Source: Carex sylvatica
Lineage: Eukaryota; Streptophyta; Magnoliopsida; Poales; Cyperaceae
Reading direction: 5' to 3'
Length of the DNA stretch: 64,000 bases
Assembly (NCBI GenBank): GCA_964058845.1
Contig: CAXKVR010000044.1
Coordinates: 186,001 to 250,000, forward strand
The position numbers and the translations under genes were made by a program. Every line of letters starts with the position of its first letter. The stretch's first letter is position 1. Shown in pieces: positions 54,205 through 64,000 of this stretch. The notes below the pieces were generated by a model. It did not search any database, had not been told where the DNA came from, and saw only the letters and a program-made list of their open reading frames with translations.

Positions 54205-56105
54205 CATCATAGTCACATATATCATTACAATTGTTATTTGTCAATGAACACCCTTTTCGGAAATTCTTTTTAGATATCTTAAAATTATATTTATTACTTC
54301 TAGTATTCTCGAGGTTACACACGGACGTTATTCTTACATGTATATATCTATTAGTTAAAGACATCTGAATTTTTAAACCCGAAGGATAAATAAATACATG
54401 TAAATCCATGCACCAATAAAAATTTCAGAAGTGCATGTGCATATCGCTTCTCGAAGCATAGTAATTTCGTAGTAGCATATTGACTGTTAACTTCAGAAAA
54501 TAACATTTATTTTAAGGATTTTAGAGTAGAAAAATTATATTATATAATGTCTTTTGTTTTATTTTCCTTGCAACCCATAATTAACGGACCAGTTTATACT
54601 TTTCTGGTTTAGCTCTGGATAAAAGATTGAGCCCATTCAAAGTCTGGGTCAAGTCCAGGAAACAATCAACTCATTAGTTGTTACATGTCGGCCTATTGAA
54701 TCAAAGATGTATGCACGCACAAACACACCATTAAAACTGATGCATATGGGGAGACACTGGTTATTCGCGCATTGCAAAATTAAATCACACAAAAGACTCC
54801 GAACAAACAAACCATTAATTTGATTATGATGCCTATGGAAGTACTTTAAACTTGTCTCTATTTTTAATGTAATTTAACCTTCCCTGAAGGAGCTTTTAAT
54901 CTTTTGGATTTCTTAATTTTTGTTAAGAATCTTGGCATGGGAATTTCTTCGCAAAGAAATCCATGCCATCATGCCAATTGTCTATTTGACAGTTCTGCTG
55001 ATTATGGGCTCTATTGCAATTAGTACTTATAAACAGGAATTTAGCTATTATTTTTTTGCAAAAGTCGGTAGGTGATTACAGGAATTTAGCTAATTGAGCA
55101 ACCTCCATACTGTTCTATTTGACTGTTTCGGGTAATTTGAACAACACCTATAATTTAAGTTATCGTTTGTAAATAATTTCCCAACATAGAGCCGGTTGGG
55201 TATAATAATTTCCCATCATCATCGACTATGAATGATCTTGAAACAGATCTATGTTGCCAACAATGCTAGCAATTCCGTTGAATTACCATGATAGTGTATT
55301 TTGAATTTTTGAATTTATCAGGTACCATTGGTGAAATGTTGCATTTAACTGTGTTTTTTGAAACAATTTGTTGCATGTCAGCCTTTTTTGTTCTTTTGGT
55401 ATCCAGAAATTAACAAAAAAAACATCAGATCAACCTTGTAAAGGAGACATGAAAATGGATTTTGGAGCAAATCTTGTGATTGAGCTTGAAATTAATGAAA
55501 ATAGAAAAAGGAGAGGAGATTCTGCAGTAAATGTGCCACACTCGATTGGTATATTACATAACGAGGCAATTTCCATTCCTGGTTTAGCTCTGTCTGAGAG
55601 AATGGAGCCATTGAAATTGTGAATCAAATCCGTAAACAGTCAGCCAATTGCTGTTGCATGTTTGTCAGATGAAGAAAAATTTAATTCTATTAGCACTGGA
55701 AATAAGCCCTTCGTTATGGCCTTGGTGGTGCCCACCTTTTGACCTTGCTGCAGGTGAGTGTACGAACACAAACACACTGCCAGGAGACCCAAGAACACAC
55801 ACATACAGAGACAAATTAGCATTTCACAGGCTGAATATCACACAAACTATGCACGCAATACCTGAAAATATATTGGCAATCACCACAATCCTGTACCGCT
55901 TAATTACCACACCTCCAAAGTAATTGTAAATAGGACCTTCAATTACAGACGAATTAGACAATGCAACAGGCTTTTCTTCCGAACAAAAAATAAAAAAACA
56001 GAGATAAACAAAACGAAAAATACAATGGAGAATTCAAAAAAATATGGAATACTTGGTGGAAAACATCTGCCTATCAGAAACGCAAGCACCGAGTCATCTC
56101 ATGTT
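54205..56105. other. Host-type intergenic DNA with worn duplications
   Basis: No clear gene. Two internal similarities stand out. CTGGTTTAGCTCTG... at about 54605-54700 resembles 55578-55670, and ACTCCGAACAAACAAACCAT... at about 54795-54890 resembles 57010-57110 on the far side of the PGG gene. This suggests an old local duplication. An 84-codon frame at 55368-55622 is not recognised and has no support as a gene. Confidence 0.5.
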
Positions 56106-56666
56106 TCACACTTTCACTTCTTCCTGCACATCTTGAGGGGCTGGGGATGAAGTCGAACAGCAGTTTGGGCGAATTTTCTTAAAGATAGTTATCAGAAAGT
56201 GGTCGGTAAGCACAAAAAGCAAAACCGCCGCCGCAAGCCCAATTACATAAATAGAAGTGGAGATTCTCCTTGCACAGCCTGCCGCATAGGCAATCATCAG
56301 GCTGACCAAGTCGAGCACCATGGTGATATACATCACTATGAACCTAGACCGATGATTAGAGACATTCTCATTCATTATAAGTATTATTATTACCAAAGAT
56401 GCCATGAAAGCGGTCCCATTGGCATAGAAAAATGTTGTATATCGATCTGGAAATTTGTCATGAAGAATTGAAGATCCAGCTTTGTGACTGTTGAGGTCGT
56501 CTTGCCATAATCCACCAGGTGGACTTAGACCAGTTGTATATGTTACGGATGCGGCTAGAACAGCAACGACCATGATTGCATCACGCCTCTTATCAAACCA
56601 ATTTCTCGCCTTATCTTGTTCATCGACTGTGTCTGATTTAGGGTCATTTGATGTTAATTGAGCCAT
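56106..56666 (-). CDS. PGG-domain four-helix membrane protein
   Basis: A complete 186-residue single-exon ORF with ATG at 56666. After a polar N-terminus, the segment from KRRDAIMVVAVLAASVTYTT with GLSPPGGLW matches the PGG domain (PF13962), named for its Pro-Gly-Gly. It is usually found at the C-terminus of plant ankyrin-repeat membrane proteins such as ITN1/ACD6 relatives. Hydrophobic helices are visible at about 29-48, 82-100, 107-132 and 135-160, followed by a polar tail. The conserved WFDKRRD start and FFYANGTAFMASL segment are intact. No ankyrin repeats are encoded nearby, so it belongs to the short PGG-only class or is a detached C-terminal part. It is the only intact host-type gene in the window. 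Expression is not shown by sequence alone. Confidence 0.82.
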   Translation of the reverse strand: MAQLTSNDPKSDTVDEQDKARNWFDKRRDAIMVVAVLAASVTYTTGLSPPGGLWQDDLNSHKAGSSILHDKFPDRYTTFFYANGTAFMASLVIIILIMNENVSNHRSRFIVMYITMVLDLVSLMIAYAAGCARRISTSIYVIGLAAAVLLFVLTDHFLITIFKKIRPNCCSTSSPAPQDVQEEVKV

Positions 56667-57950
56667 TTTTAGCTTGGAAGTAGGCAGATAAGAAAGAGGA
56701 ACAAAGACGGGTTGTTTTCTCTCTGAGGAAGGTTTTTGGCTTTACAATCACTGCTCTGAGCTAAATATTTGTATTTTTTTGTGGAAGTTTAACCCAATTT
56801 GACATAAAAATGTATTTGTTGATTTAATTCTAGTGTGGACAGCAATGATCAGATGTGACATTGGTAATATTAATTAAAGACTTCAAATAGATGAGCCATC
56901 AGCAGATGAACCTTACCCTAGCTCTCACCATTCTGGGCTAGTGATGACTAGATAGATAACAGTCGACAAATTAACACACCACGAAAATAGACGCATAAAT
57001 CGCACATAAGACTCCGCACAAACACACCATTAATTTAATCATGACGCCTATAGAACTAATTTGAATTTAAAGTCTTTTTTTATTTTTTTTATTTTTGTAA
57101 TTTAATTAAACTTTCCTTGAACTATATTAAGAATTGTTAATATAACAGTTTGTATTCTTTTTTAGATTTTTTTTTGGAGTATTTTTAATTTTAAGTCAGC
57201 AATATAGTTGTAAGTGGTTCAGGTCTGTAGAATAATGTGATCGATATTTTCATACTTTATCTGTGATTTTGTGATTGTGATTGCTAATACTTATTAATTT
57301 GTAATTCATGATCATCAATGAAGAGTGAAAAAGGAACCACGCCAAAGTGCAAGTTGCAATAAGTTTAGAATCATAGCTGTCATCCATGTCATTTTTTCTT
57401 CACTAATATAAGCTTGATCTATGCAAATTAGTTGGGACTTCGCTAGGACTTGTTAAAATAAATAGATAAATATATGGTTAGGTAAATAAACGCTCCCCCA
57501 GTAATTCATGTTCTTGGTCTGTAGAATATAAAGCCTGGCATTAATCATGTGCTGTAAAAAACAACCATAGAATAAAGCAATGTTTGACCTAGCTACCTAG
57601 CTTAGCATTAATTATTGTGCTAAAACTTCAGTGTCTCATTCGAATGAAAACCACGCTTTTATGCTAATAATTGTCAAAGGAAATATGTTATATATGATGC
57701 CTAGTAGTAATCTTATTTTCTGTTATAGGTTCCATCAACATAATTGAACGAAGCCTGTCTAATTTATAAAAGAAAATAGTTTACTACCTATTGCAACATA
57801 AAAGTGCATTCAATTGCATGCTTTTAACTCTTAATTTGTTAAGGGGAATTAAATGCATGCAAGAGCTGATCATATGTCGAGAGTTCAAACCTAATAATTT
57901 TTTAAGTTTAATTTGGCCTTGAACTTTTTTTTTTAATTGAAAATTCTTAT
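56667..57950. other. Intergenic DNA 5' of the PGG gene
   Basis: AT-rich, with no ORF of interest. The first ~150 bp upstream of 56666 would hold the PGG promoter. 56965-57115 resembles 54700-54895. Nothing else is recognised. Confidence 0.5.
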
Positions 57951-57954
57951 CGAT

Positions 57955-58337
57955 GGGTGGATTTGTATCACACTGCTTTTAAATTTATAAACTCGGTTGC
58001 ACTAGATTGGATTACAAGTGTATAATTCTATCGAGTAGTATAATTGAGTGTCGATTAGTAGAGAATAAGGTTTAGAGTCTTAAACAACTAAATCTCAATC
58101 TTTTGAAATGCTAGACAAAATCAGATCTTGAGAGTTATTGATGATCAAAGATACAAATTAAAGAAAATCAAAGATAAATAGAATAGTACAACATGAGATA
58201 TTAATTCTTATAGTTTTGGCACACCATTGTTACTCCAATCCTCTTTGATTCTTACTTTGGTTTAATGTTAGTTTTCAGTTATTGTCAAAGGGTTTCTAAT
58301 CCTAACACTGTTACAGCTACACTACTAATCAAGCATT
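57955..58337 (-). repeat. Degenerate LTR fragment (Athila/Tat type)
   Basis: GATTACAAGTGTATAATTCT ATCGAGTAGTAT and GAGTGTCGAT (58010-58053) resemble the region near the LTR ends of B and D (CAAGTGCACAGTCCTATCGA GTAGTAT) read in minus orientation. The copy is worn and is cut by solo LTR F2. Confidence 0.55.
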
Positions 58338-58540
58338 TGATAACTCTAAATGAGTACTACTAACTTTTAGTATATATAATATATATACTTAGTTATCCTA
58401 ATTCTAATCTGTCGGATTACAAGCGCATAATCCTACTATGTAGTAGTGTCGGGTGTCGATCCACAGAGATAGATCTTAAGTTATGTAATAACGTTAGCAC
58501 TAGTCTAGGTTCTTTGGTTTGTTTGGTAACGTGTATACTT

Positions 58541-58544
58541 AATA

Positions 58545-58609
<65 letters not shown>
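58541..58609. repeat. AAT microsatellite in LTR F2
   Basis: About 23 trinucleotide units, orthologous in position to the TTA tract of LTR F at 29203-29312. Confidence 0.9.
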
Positions 58610-58610
<1 letters not shown>

Positions 58611-59210
58611 GGTACAAGTTGATTTTACAGTTTTCTTTGGCAAAGTGTAGGTGGAGATGTTAATTGCTGTAACTCAAGAATAGGGAGCATCTAGGGTTTC
58701 AGATGAAATCCTTCTAATTATCTCAATACATATTTATGGCACTCATGTCTACCTGCATACACCCTTCTGTCACTGTCACATACGGACCCGTATACGGTAC
58801 TGTCACTATCGCATACGGTATAGACCACTCCACAGACAGAGCTGCATACCGGTACTATTATTCCCTACGGGTGCCAGGGTCTGATTCTATACGTATTTGA
58901 ATGGTTCTCCTACTCTAAGGTCGACTTGTATGGGACAATTCAGATTATCACAGGATGTAATATAATTAAACCACTCACACTTATCTAATTAATCACATTT
59001 CCCTATTACTCGTTAAGTAATAACCCTAAATCCTACTTATTAGAAGTAATAAATAAATTTCTAATTATAATTCGTGATGCTATCTAATCTATATCCTGCC
59101 AAGGGAGCCTACTGGGTTGTAACCCTAGTCTTTGAACCGCTGCCAAGCCTCGTTAGCTGAAGTGTTTATAGTACTTACTTCTATCCCCTCTCATACCGAA
59201 GTATAATGAC

Positions 59211-59617
59211 GAGTTTGGCTAGTATAACATCAGTGTCATTTCAACCTATATAACACCAACTCTAAAATCTATCAAATCGACTTCAAACGGTAAATCCAAA
59301 CCGTTCAAACCGATCTACTTCATTAGTTGTGCGTTTACATGCAAAATTTATAACTTTTAGAATTTATTTAGTATTAGGTCAAGCGGTCAAATATGTGAGT
59401 TTTTAAGTTAATTTTAATACATTAATTTTTCAATATTTTTACCGCTTGATTTGATACCAAAATAACTCGAAAATATAAAAACGTTGTATGTAAACGCATC
59501 ACACATAATGTAAATTGATTTGAACGGTTTGGATTAGTCGTTCGAAGTCGATTTGATAGGTTTTAGAGTTGGTGTTATATAGGCTGAAATGACACTGATG
59601 TTATACTAGCCAAACTC
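59211..59617. mobile_element. 407-bp MITE with long TIRs, MULE-like
   Basis: GAGTTTGGCTAGTATAACAT at the left is mirrored by the complement at the right end, with TIRs of about 110 bp and few mismatches. It is flanked by TATAATGAC (59202-59210) and TATAATAAC (59618-59626), a 9-bp duplication with one mismatch, the size typical of Mutator-like elements. LTR F carries the uninterrupted site at about 28604-28622, which confirms both ends of the insertion. No ORF is present. Confidence 0.88.
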
Positions 59618-60638
59618 TATAATAACTTAATACCTATAGCTATGTGGAGGACATTGACATATAGTAGACAGAACTATGTATGCAATGACATATTTCAATA
59701 ACATTCAAAGAATAATGAAATCTCAAATAGACAAAAGAAAAATAAATATAATAAAGAGATAATATAGAATCATTACATTCAAATCCTAGAGAGGAGAAGC
59801 TTAGCTACTCAAAGCCATGACAAAATGAAAGAAATTAAATAAGAAAGACAACCTAAAACCTAGAGAAACCTCTTCCTTAGATGATGTCTTCTTCTTCTGC
59901 CTTAGACTCCGAGCGCTTTCCTTTCTCCAACTTCAAAATTTACATGCACTATTCTACTATAATCTATGAACTTACACAACTAAAACATGTACACTAATTC
60001 CTATTGCATGAGGGATTTATATAGTAATTCTCAGCGTGTAGTCATGGAGAACATGGAGGCCAATTATAGCCTCTCATGCCATATTTGGAGGCTCTAAACA
60101 TAAATCTCTTCCTAAAATAGAGCGCTAAAAGTAGACTTTCAATCATAGCAAGGCCTGCCACATCTGTAGATTTGTCCTTCTAGAAGGTTGCTGCTTAACG
60201 GCCGAGATTTCATCCAAATTAGACAATCCACAGATTGGATCCATGTGCCCGTGCGGTACTGGCCTGAACCAGCATACGGTAAAGGTATTTATGCCGTATG
60301 CGACATAGCTGAGGCTGTATGGCACTGTACTTAGTCGAATTTCAGTGAATTTCATTATGTTGTATGTTGTGCACTTTGTGTGAGGTGTTTGTATACCCCA
60401 TGTGATGCCTTAGTTTGACGCTTTCTTCAGAATTGACCTAAATATGATCTTTTTGCTCCATTTTCAGTCTAAATTCGTGACTTTCTTCAAAACCTGCCAA
60501 AATAGCCTGAAAACACGTTTGCGGTGAATAATTCAAGAAATTGGATACTTTGCATACGTTTTTTCACTATTTTTCGTACTAAAAAGTAGTTATTTTTGCT
60601 ATATAAATTGGTGTTATGAGCATTCCTTTAAGGCTTGA

Positions 60639-63600
60639 TGATATCTTACAAACGTATCTACTTTCCGACCTATATTTTATGCCAAATCTTGTGTTTAGAA
60701 CCATTAAATCGGTCGTATTTTATTGAATATCTATAGAATATGGTACTGCTGCAAGTTTGTTCTTACTTTGCAGGAATCAGATGAAATCGAGGAGAAATAT
60801 GGATTTGAGAAGTTCTGACACGGGCCGTACAGCATCTTGTTCGGGCCGTATCAGCCTCGACCCAATGATCGCACAAGAATATATGCCAAAAAGTCTCAGT
60901 ATAGCAAGCTATACTTTTTAAACCTTTGTTATACTCTGTCAATTCAGATAGCAAGTGTACTATCCTGTCGTTGAGTATGCTCAGGTATCGATCCACAGGG
61001 ACGGAAGAAAAACACTAGACTTATCCTAAAATCACTTGGAATTCTAGAAGTGAGAGAAATTGGTTTGGTTTTAGTTCTAACAATTCTACTTATTAAAAGA
61101 CGATAAAAGATAATTAAAGTTGTTTTCAATTGATAAAAAGGAGTTTCCAGGGTTCAGATTTCATTTCTGTTCAGTCTCAAGGCATACGGCCCGTACAGAT
61201 TCCCGTACGGTCCGTATGGGACCTCAAGTTAATGCTGCAGCTACTGTTTTCTGTGTCGATACTGTGTTTAGGGTTTTTTTTGACCAGATCTAGATACCTA
61301 ACCTCAACTTTCGCATTTTGGCCTGATACCCGATTACCGGACTCAAGTACTTTCCTCTTAGATGCGTTAAACCTCAACTTTCGCATTTTGGCCTAATTTA
61401 TCTAAGTTACTTGTTAGTTTACTAAAAGTATCCAAGGACTTTCGCCTCAAGGAAAGTTTCGCCTTTCGGGTACTCCTTGGTTTCACCCTACTTCATATAC
61501 TTTATTCGGTTGGAATGAATTTCATAGACTTGGCTCCTAACACTTAGATGTGCGCATTCATCTAACGGGGTGACTAATCAGATTCAAGCAAGCACAAATA
61601 GAGCAATAAAAATACTACATAACAAAGTAAAAACAAAGCGTTCAACAAAAAATCCAAGTAGCATACAAGCAAGACTAAACTAGAAACTACATCTTACCCC
61701 TAGAAACAAAGTAAATTAGCTACTCATATTCATGAGATAGCACAAATAACAAGAAATAAGAGAGTTCATGATAAAACAGTGGAAAATCCGAAGATCCGTT
61801 GCAAAACTTCCGTTCTTCCCTTCTCTTCTTCTTTTCCTCTTGTCCAAGTAACCTCGAAAAATGAATGGCATGATGATAGATGAAATGTTATTGATTTATC
61901 CCCCTTTTCTGCTGTGGAATATCTCCTTTAATGTCCCAGATCACGCCTCCAGGGGTTTCCTAATCGGCTCGTCAAATCGTGCTCAATTCAGATTCCAGCT
62001 GGATTTTCCGAATCAGCGTTGTACGGCCCGTACAGAATCCCGTACGGACCGTATGCCTGGGCTTTGTCTTGGAGACTTTGTGCCTCTGTTGTGGATCCTT
62101 CTGTGTGGTTGGGCAGAACTTGTACGGTCCGTACAGAATATCATACGGGCCGTATGAAAAGTAGTCAGATGCAGTTTTTCACCCTTTTTTCTGCAAAATA
62201 CCAAACAAAGCATAGCAGTACCATATTTCATCGAAATACAAGTAAATAGTCCACATTCATAGGCTTTAAAGCACAGGTTTCAATGTAAATTAGGGCCATA
62301 ATTTAGATATAATATGGAGATATCACCCAACCAGAACAATGCTGAAATTTTAGCATCTGAACTTAAAACAGTCATAGATTTTGACTCGTAGCTCTGTTTT
62401 GAGCGTATGACCACTTTTCAGAAAGCTTGCGAGAAGATCTACAATCTACACAAAAGACAAGCATTTTCAGATATTCTGACACGGACCGTGTCAATTCCGA
62501 CACGGGTTGTGTCAGACAAAATATGGCAGGAAATCTAGAATTTTGGAAAGAAGTCTGAAGGAAGGAAAGTCGGTCTGGTGACCATATAAGTGAGATTTCT
62601 TGCACTAGGAGAGGTATCTGAGCATACAGGAGCTAACCCTAGGTGACTTCTTGGCGGTTGACTTGGAGGCGAAGTAGAGAGGAGGAAAACGCAAAATTTC
62701 CGACGATTCTTCTTTGTATTTTCAGGTTTTGTCATGAATTGTCTTTCTTACTCTTGTTTTGCTGTTTCTAGAATGATGTTTAAGTAAATTTTTAGTTTCT
62801 AGGGTTATGATGTAGTAAAATACTTTGTTTACTTGCTATTTATTTGATTATGTGTTGATTCTTGTGTTTACTTGCTTGAGTATTATTTTAATTGCTTTTT
62901 TAAAATTGATTGATTATTATTTGGTTTGACCACTAGATGAGACCTAATCTATAAGGTATTGTGTCCAATTTGATCTTTCAACCATACTAGTATTTGAGGT
63001 GGGTTCACAAACCTAGAGGTAGAACTAATTAGTAGCCGAGAGATGAACTTTTCATACATCGAGAGATGGTGAATATCTTTAGTAAGCCAAACAAGTGACT
63101 TAGGTAATTCAAACCAATAAACAAAAATTTAGGTAATTCAAACCACTTTCTGATAACTACCTTTAGTAAATTGCAATTCTGTTATCAAGTTTATTAAGCC
63201 AACAAACGAGCGTTGAGGTTTAGAAACATCAGGTCGATCAGTTTACCCTACATAAGTCAATCGGTGCAGAAATCATATAACAGCTGTATTTACCCAAAGC
63301 TAACACGGACTGTGTCAATTCCAACACGGGTCGTGTCAGCCGAGAGACAGAGTTGCAGATGAGTCAGAAACCCTGGAAACCTTTTTAAACCAATTTAAAT
63401 TACTAGTTATTTCTTATTACTGTTGTCAGAATATAAAATAATCAAATCAACTTTTCACACACTTCTAGTCTTTCAATTAATTTAGGTTAAGTCTAGTTTA
63501 AATTTGAACTGTCCCTTGGATCGATACCTTATCATACTACCCGATAGGATTGTGCACTTGCAATCCGATTCGAAAAGTGTACCAAGGTTTAAAAGGTACA

Positions 63601-63642
63601 GTTTACTGTACTGAAACTTTGTTATATATTTTTGGTATAACA
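60639..63642 (+). repeat. 5' LTR of element D, interrupted by solo LTR H
   Basis: Starts TGATATCTTACAAACG and ends GGTATAACA before the primer site. Without H and one CCCAA copy it is about 1.54 kb. It aligns over much of its length with the LTRs of B, but its palindromes are of ACACGGNCCGTGT type: pairs centred at 60824/60845, 62485/62506 and 63309/63330. Confidence 0.88.
60866..62325 (-). mobile_element. Solo LTR H (1460 bp) inside LTR D
   Basis: On the minus strand it starts TGATATCTCC and ends TGCGATCA. CCCAA at 60861-60865 and 62326-62330 flank it, and LTR D reads through when it is removed. There is no PBS or coding region. It carries palindrome pairs of GTACGGNCCGTAC type centred at 62149/62128, 62048/62027 and 61211/61190. 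Confidence 0.9.
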
Positions 63643-63648
63643 AGTTTT

Positions 63649-63666
63649 TGGCACCGTTGCCGATGA
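63649..63666 (+). promoter_or_regulatory. Primer binding site of element D
   Basis: TGGCACCGTTGCCGATGA lies six bases after the LTR end. It matches the tRNA-Asp site with three changes, two of them in the last four bases. Confidence 0.75.
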
Positions 63667-63755
63667 CAACATTCATATTTTTTCTAGATTTTTGCTTATT
63701 TTATTTTAAATTCTAGATTTTACTTTGTATCTTTTCTTTTCTTTTTCTCTCTCTA

Positions 63756-64000
63756 AAGAATACGCTAAAATTCGTCCCACCTCCAAAGGGCGATTACCAT
63801 CTGAGGAGCAAAGAGCAATTATCTGACACTGACCGTATTGATTTTCACACGGACCGTACAGCTCCTCCAGACACCACTGTTCCTGCACAACCACCTCTGC
63901 ACTCAGTCCATCCGAGCAGAGCAGAGATGAGTACCCACACGAATGATAGAGACAAGGATGAGGACTTCAATGATGCCTATTCTGATAATGACATGGCTGA
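63756..64000 (+). CDS. gag of element D, N-terminal part, cut by window edge
   Basis: An open frame, with no stop up to the window end, contains the DYHLRSK motif shared with the gag start of element A. A linker around 63820-63870 holds palindrome-derived TDR codons. No ATG is seen at the start of the similarity, as in A, so the start is uncertain. The orientation and distance from the PBS fit gag. Whether the rest of D is intact lies outside the window. Confidence 0.65.

Larger units (their letters stand above)
58338..60619 (-). mobile_element. Solo LTR F2 (second copy of family F)
   Basis: The reverse complement of this block aligns with LTR F (27644-29534). GCATT flanks it at 58333-58337 and 60620-60624. 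The last base triplet is TGA instead of the expected TCA, a point change. It is 2282 bp because a 407-bp MITE lies inside (59211-59617). Palindromes with CATACGG/CCGTATG half-sites are preserved at about 58780-58830 and 60270-60302. Confidence 0.88.

Noticed and set aside
54095..54409. 104-codon minus-strand ORF spanning the CACTA right end
   Set aside because: It crosses the transposon border and its ATT duplication, so it cannot be an ancestral gene, and no family is recognised.
55368..55622. 84-codon ORF in host-type DNA
   Set aside because: No recognised domain, no ATG context that stands out, and part of it lies in a duplicated non-coding segment.
58417..58617. ORF with a run of Tyr residues
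   Set aside because: It is the AAT microsatellite read on the minus strand inside LTR F2.
27644..60619. Reading the F and F2 blocks as a large inverted segmental duplication
   Set aside because: Each copy has its own ends and its own flanking target duplication, so they are independent LTR insertions.

Overview
The window is plant nuclear DNA, almost entirely transposable elements stacked inside one another. The evidence is Ty3/gypsy elements of the Athila/Tat type primed by tRNA-Asp, a Ty1/copia pol remnant, an L1-type LINE with an RNase H domain, a 21.7-kb CACTA (En/Spm) transposon with TNP2-like and Ulp1-like genes, MITEs, and a PGG-domain membrane protein gene. The species cannot be named from sequence alone. 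No rRNA, tRNA or CRISPR is present.

Layout, left to right. 1-671: small foldback and inverted-repeat remnants. 672-16604: element A, a decayed Athila-like element (5' LTR, PBS, gag, protease, start of RT), cut off on the right. Its gag is split at 3401/13750 by a minus-strand array B (3402-13744, TSD CTGAT) with the structure LTR-internal-LTR-internal-LTR. 16605-19380: 5'-truncated LINE ending in poly(A). About 19511-26596: 81-bp satellite, split by a 1147-bp solo LTR (24510-25656, TSD CAAAC). 26597-32036: decayed copia element ending in its 3' LTR, split by a 1.9-kb solo LTR (27644-29534). 32541-54201: CACTA element (TSD ATT), transcribed leftwards, with a young Athila-like element C (39220-47982, TSD TTTGA) inserted in one of its internal repeats. 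54205-58337: the least repetitive stretch, with the only intact host-type gene, a 186-residue PGG protein. 58338-60619: second copy of the 1.9-kb-type solo LTR, opposite strand (TSD GCATT), carrying a MULE-like MITE. 60639-64000: 5' LTR, PBS and start of gag of element D, with a further solo LTR H (60866-62325, TSD CCCAA) inside its LTR.

The elements do not form a host pathway, but two relationships stand out. First, A, B, D, H and, in a variant form, C carry pairs or arrays of short CG-rich palindromes at a fixed 21-bp spacing. They sit in the same slots of each element (about 175 bp into the LTR, about 350 bp before the LTR end, and in non-domain linkers of gag/pol), while the palindrome flanks differ from family to family. 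Second, B and C have lost most of pol in ways that fuse the remaining reading frame, in phase, to the 3'-terminal Athila-type ORF. In C this gives one uninterrupted frame of 1432 codons between near-identical LTRs, so C looks like a recently mobilised non-autonomous element with a chimeric gag-protease-(RT stub)-Athila ORF protein.
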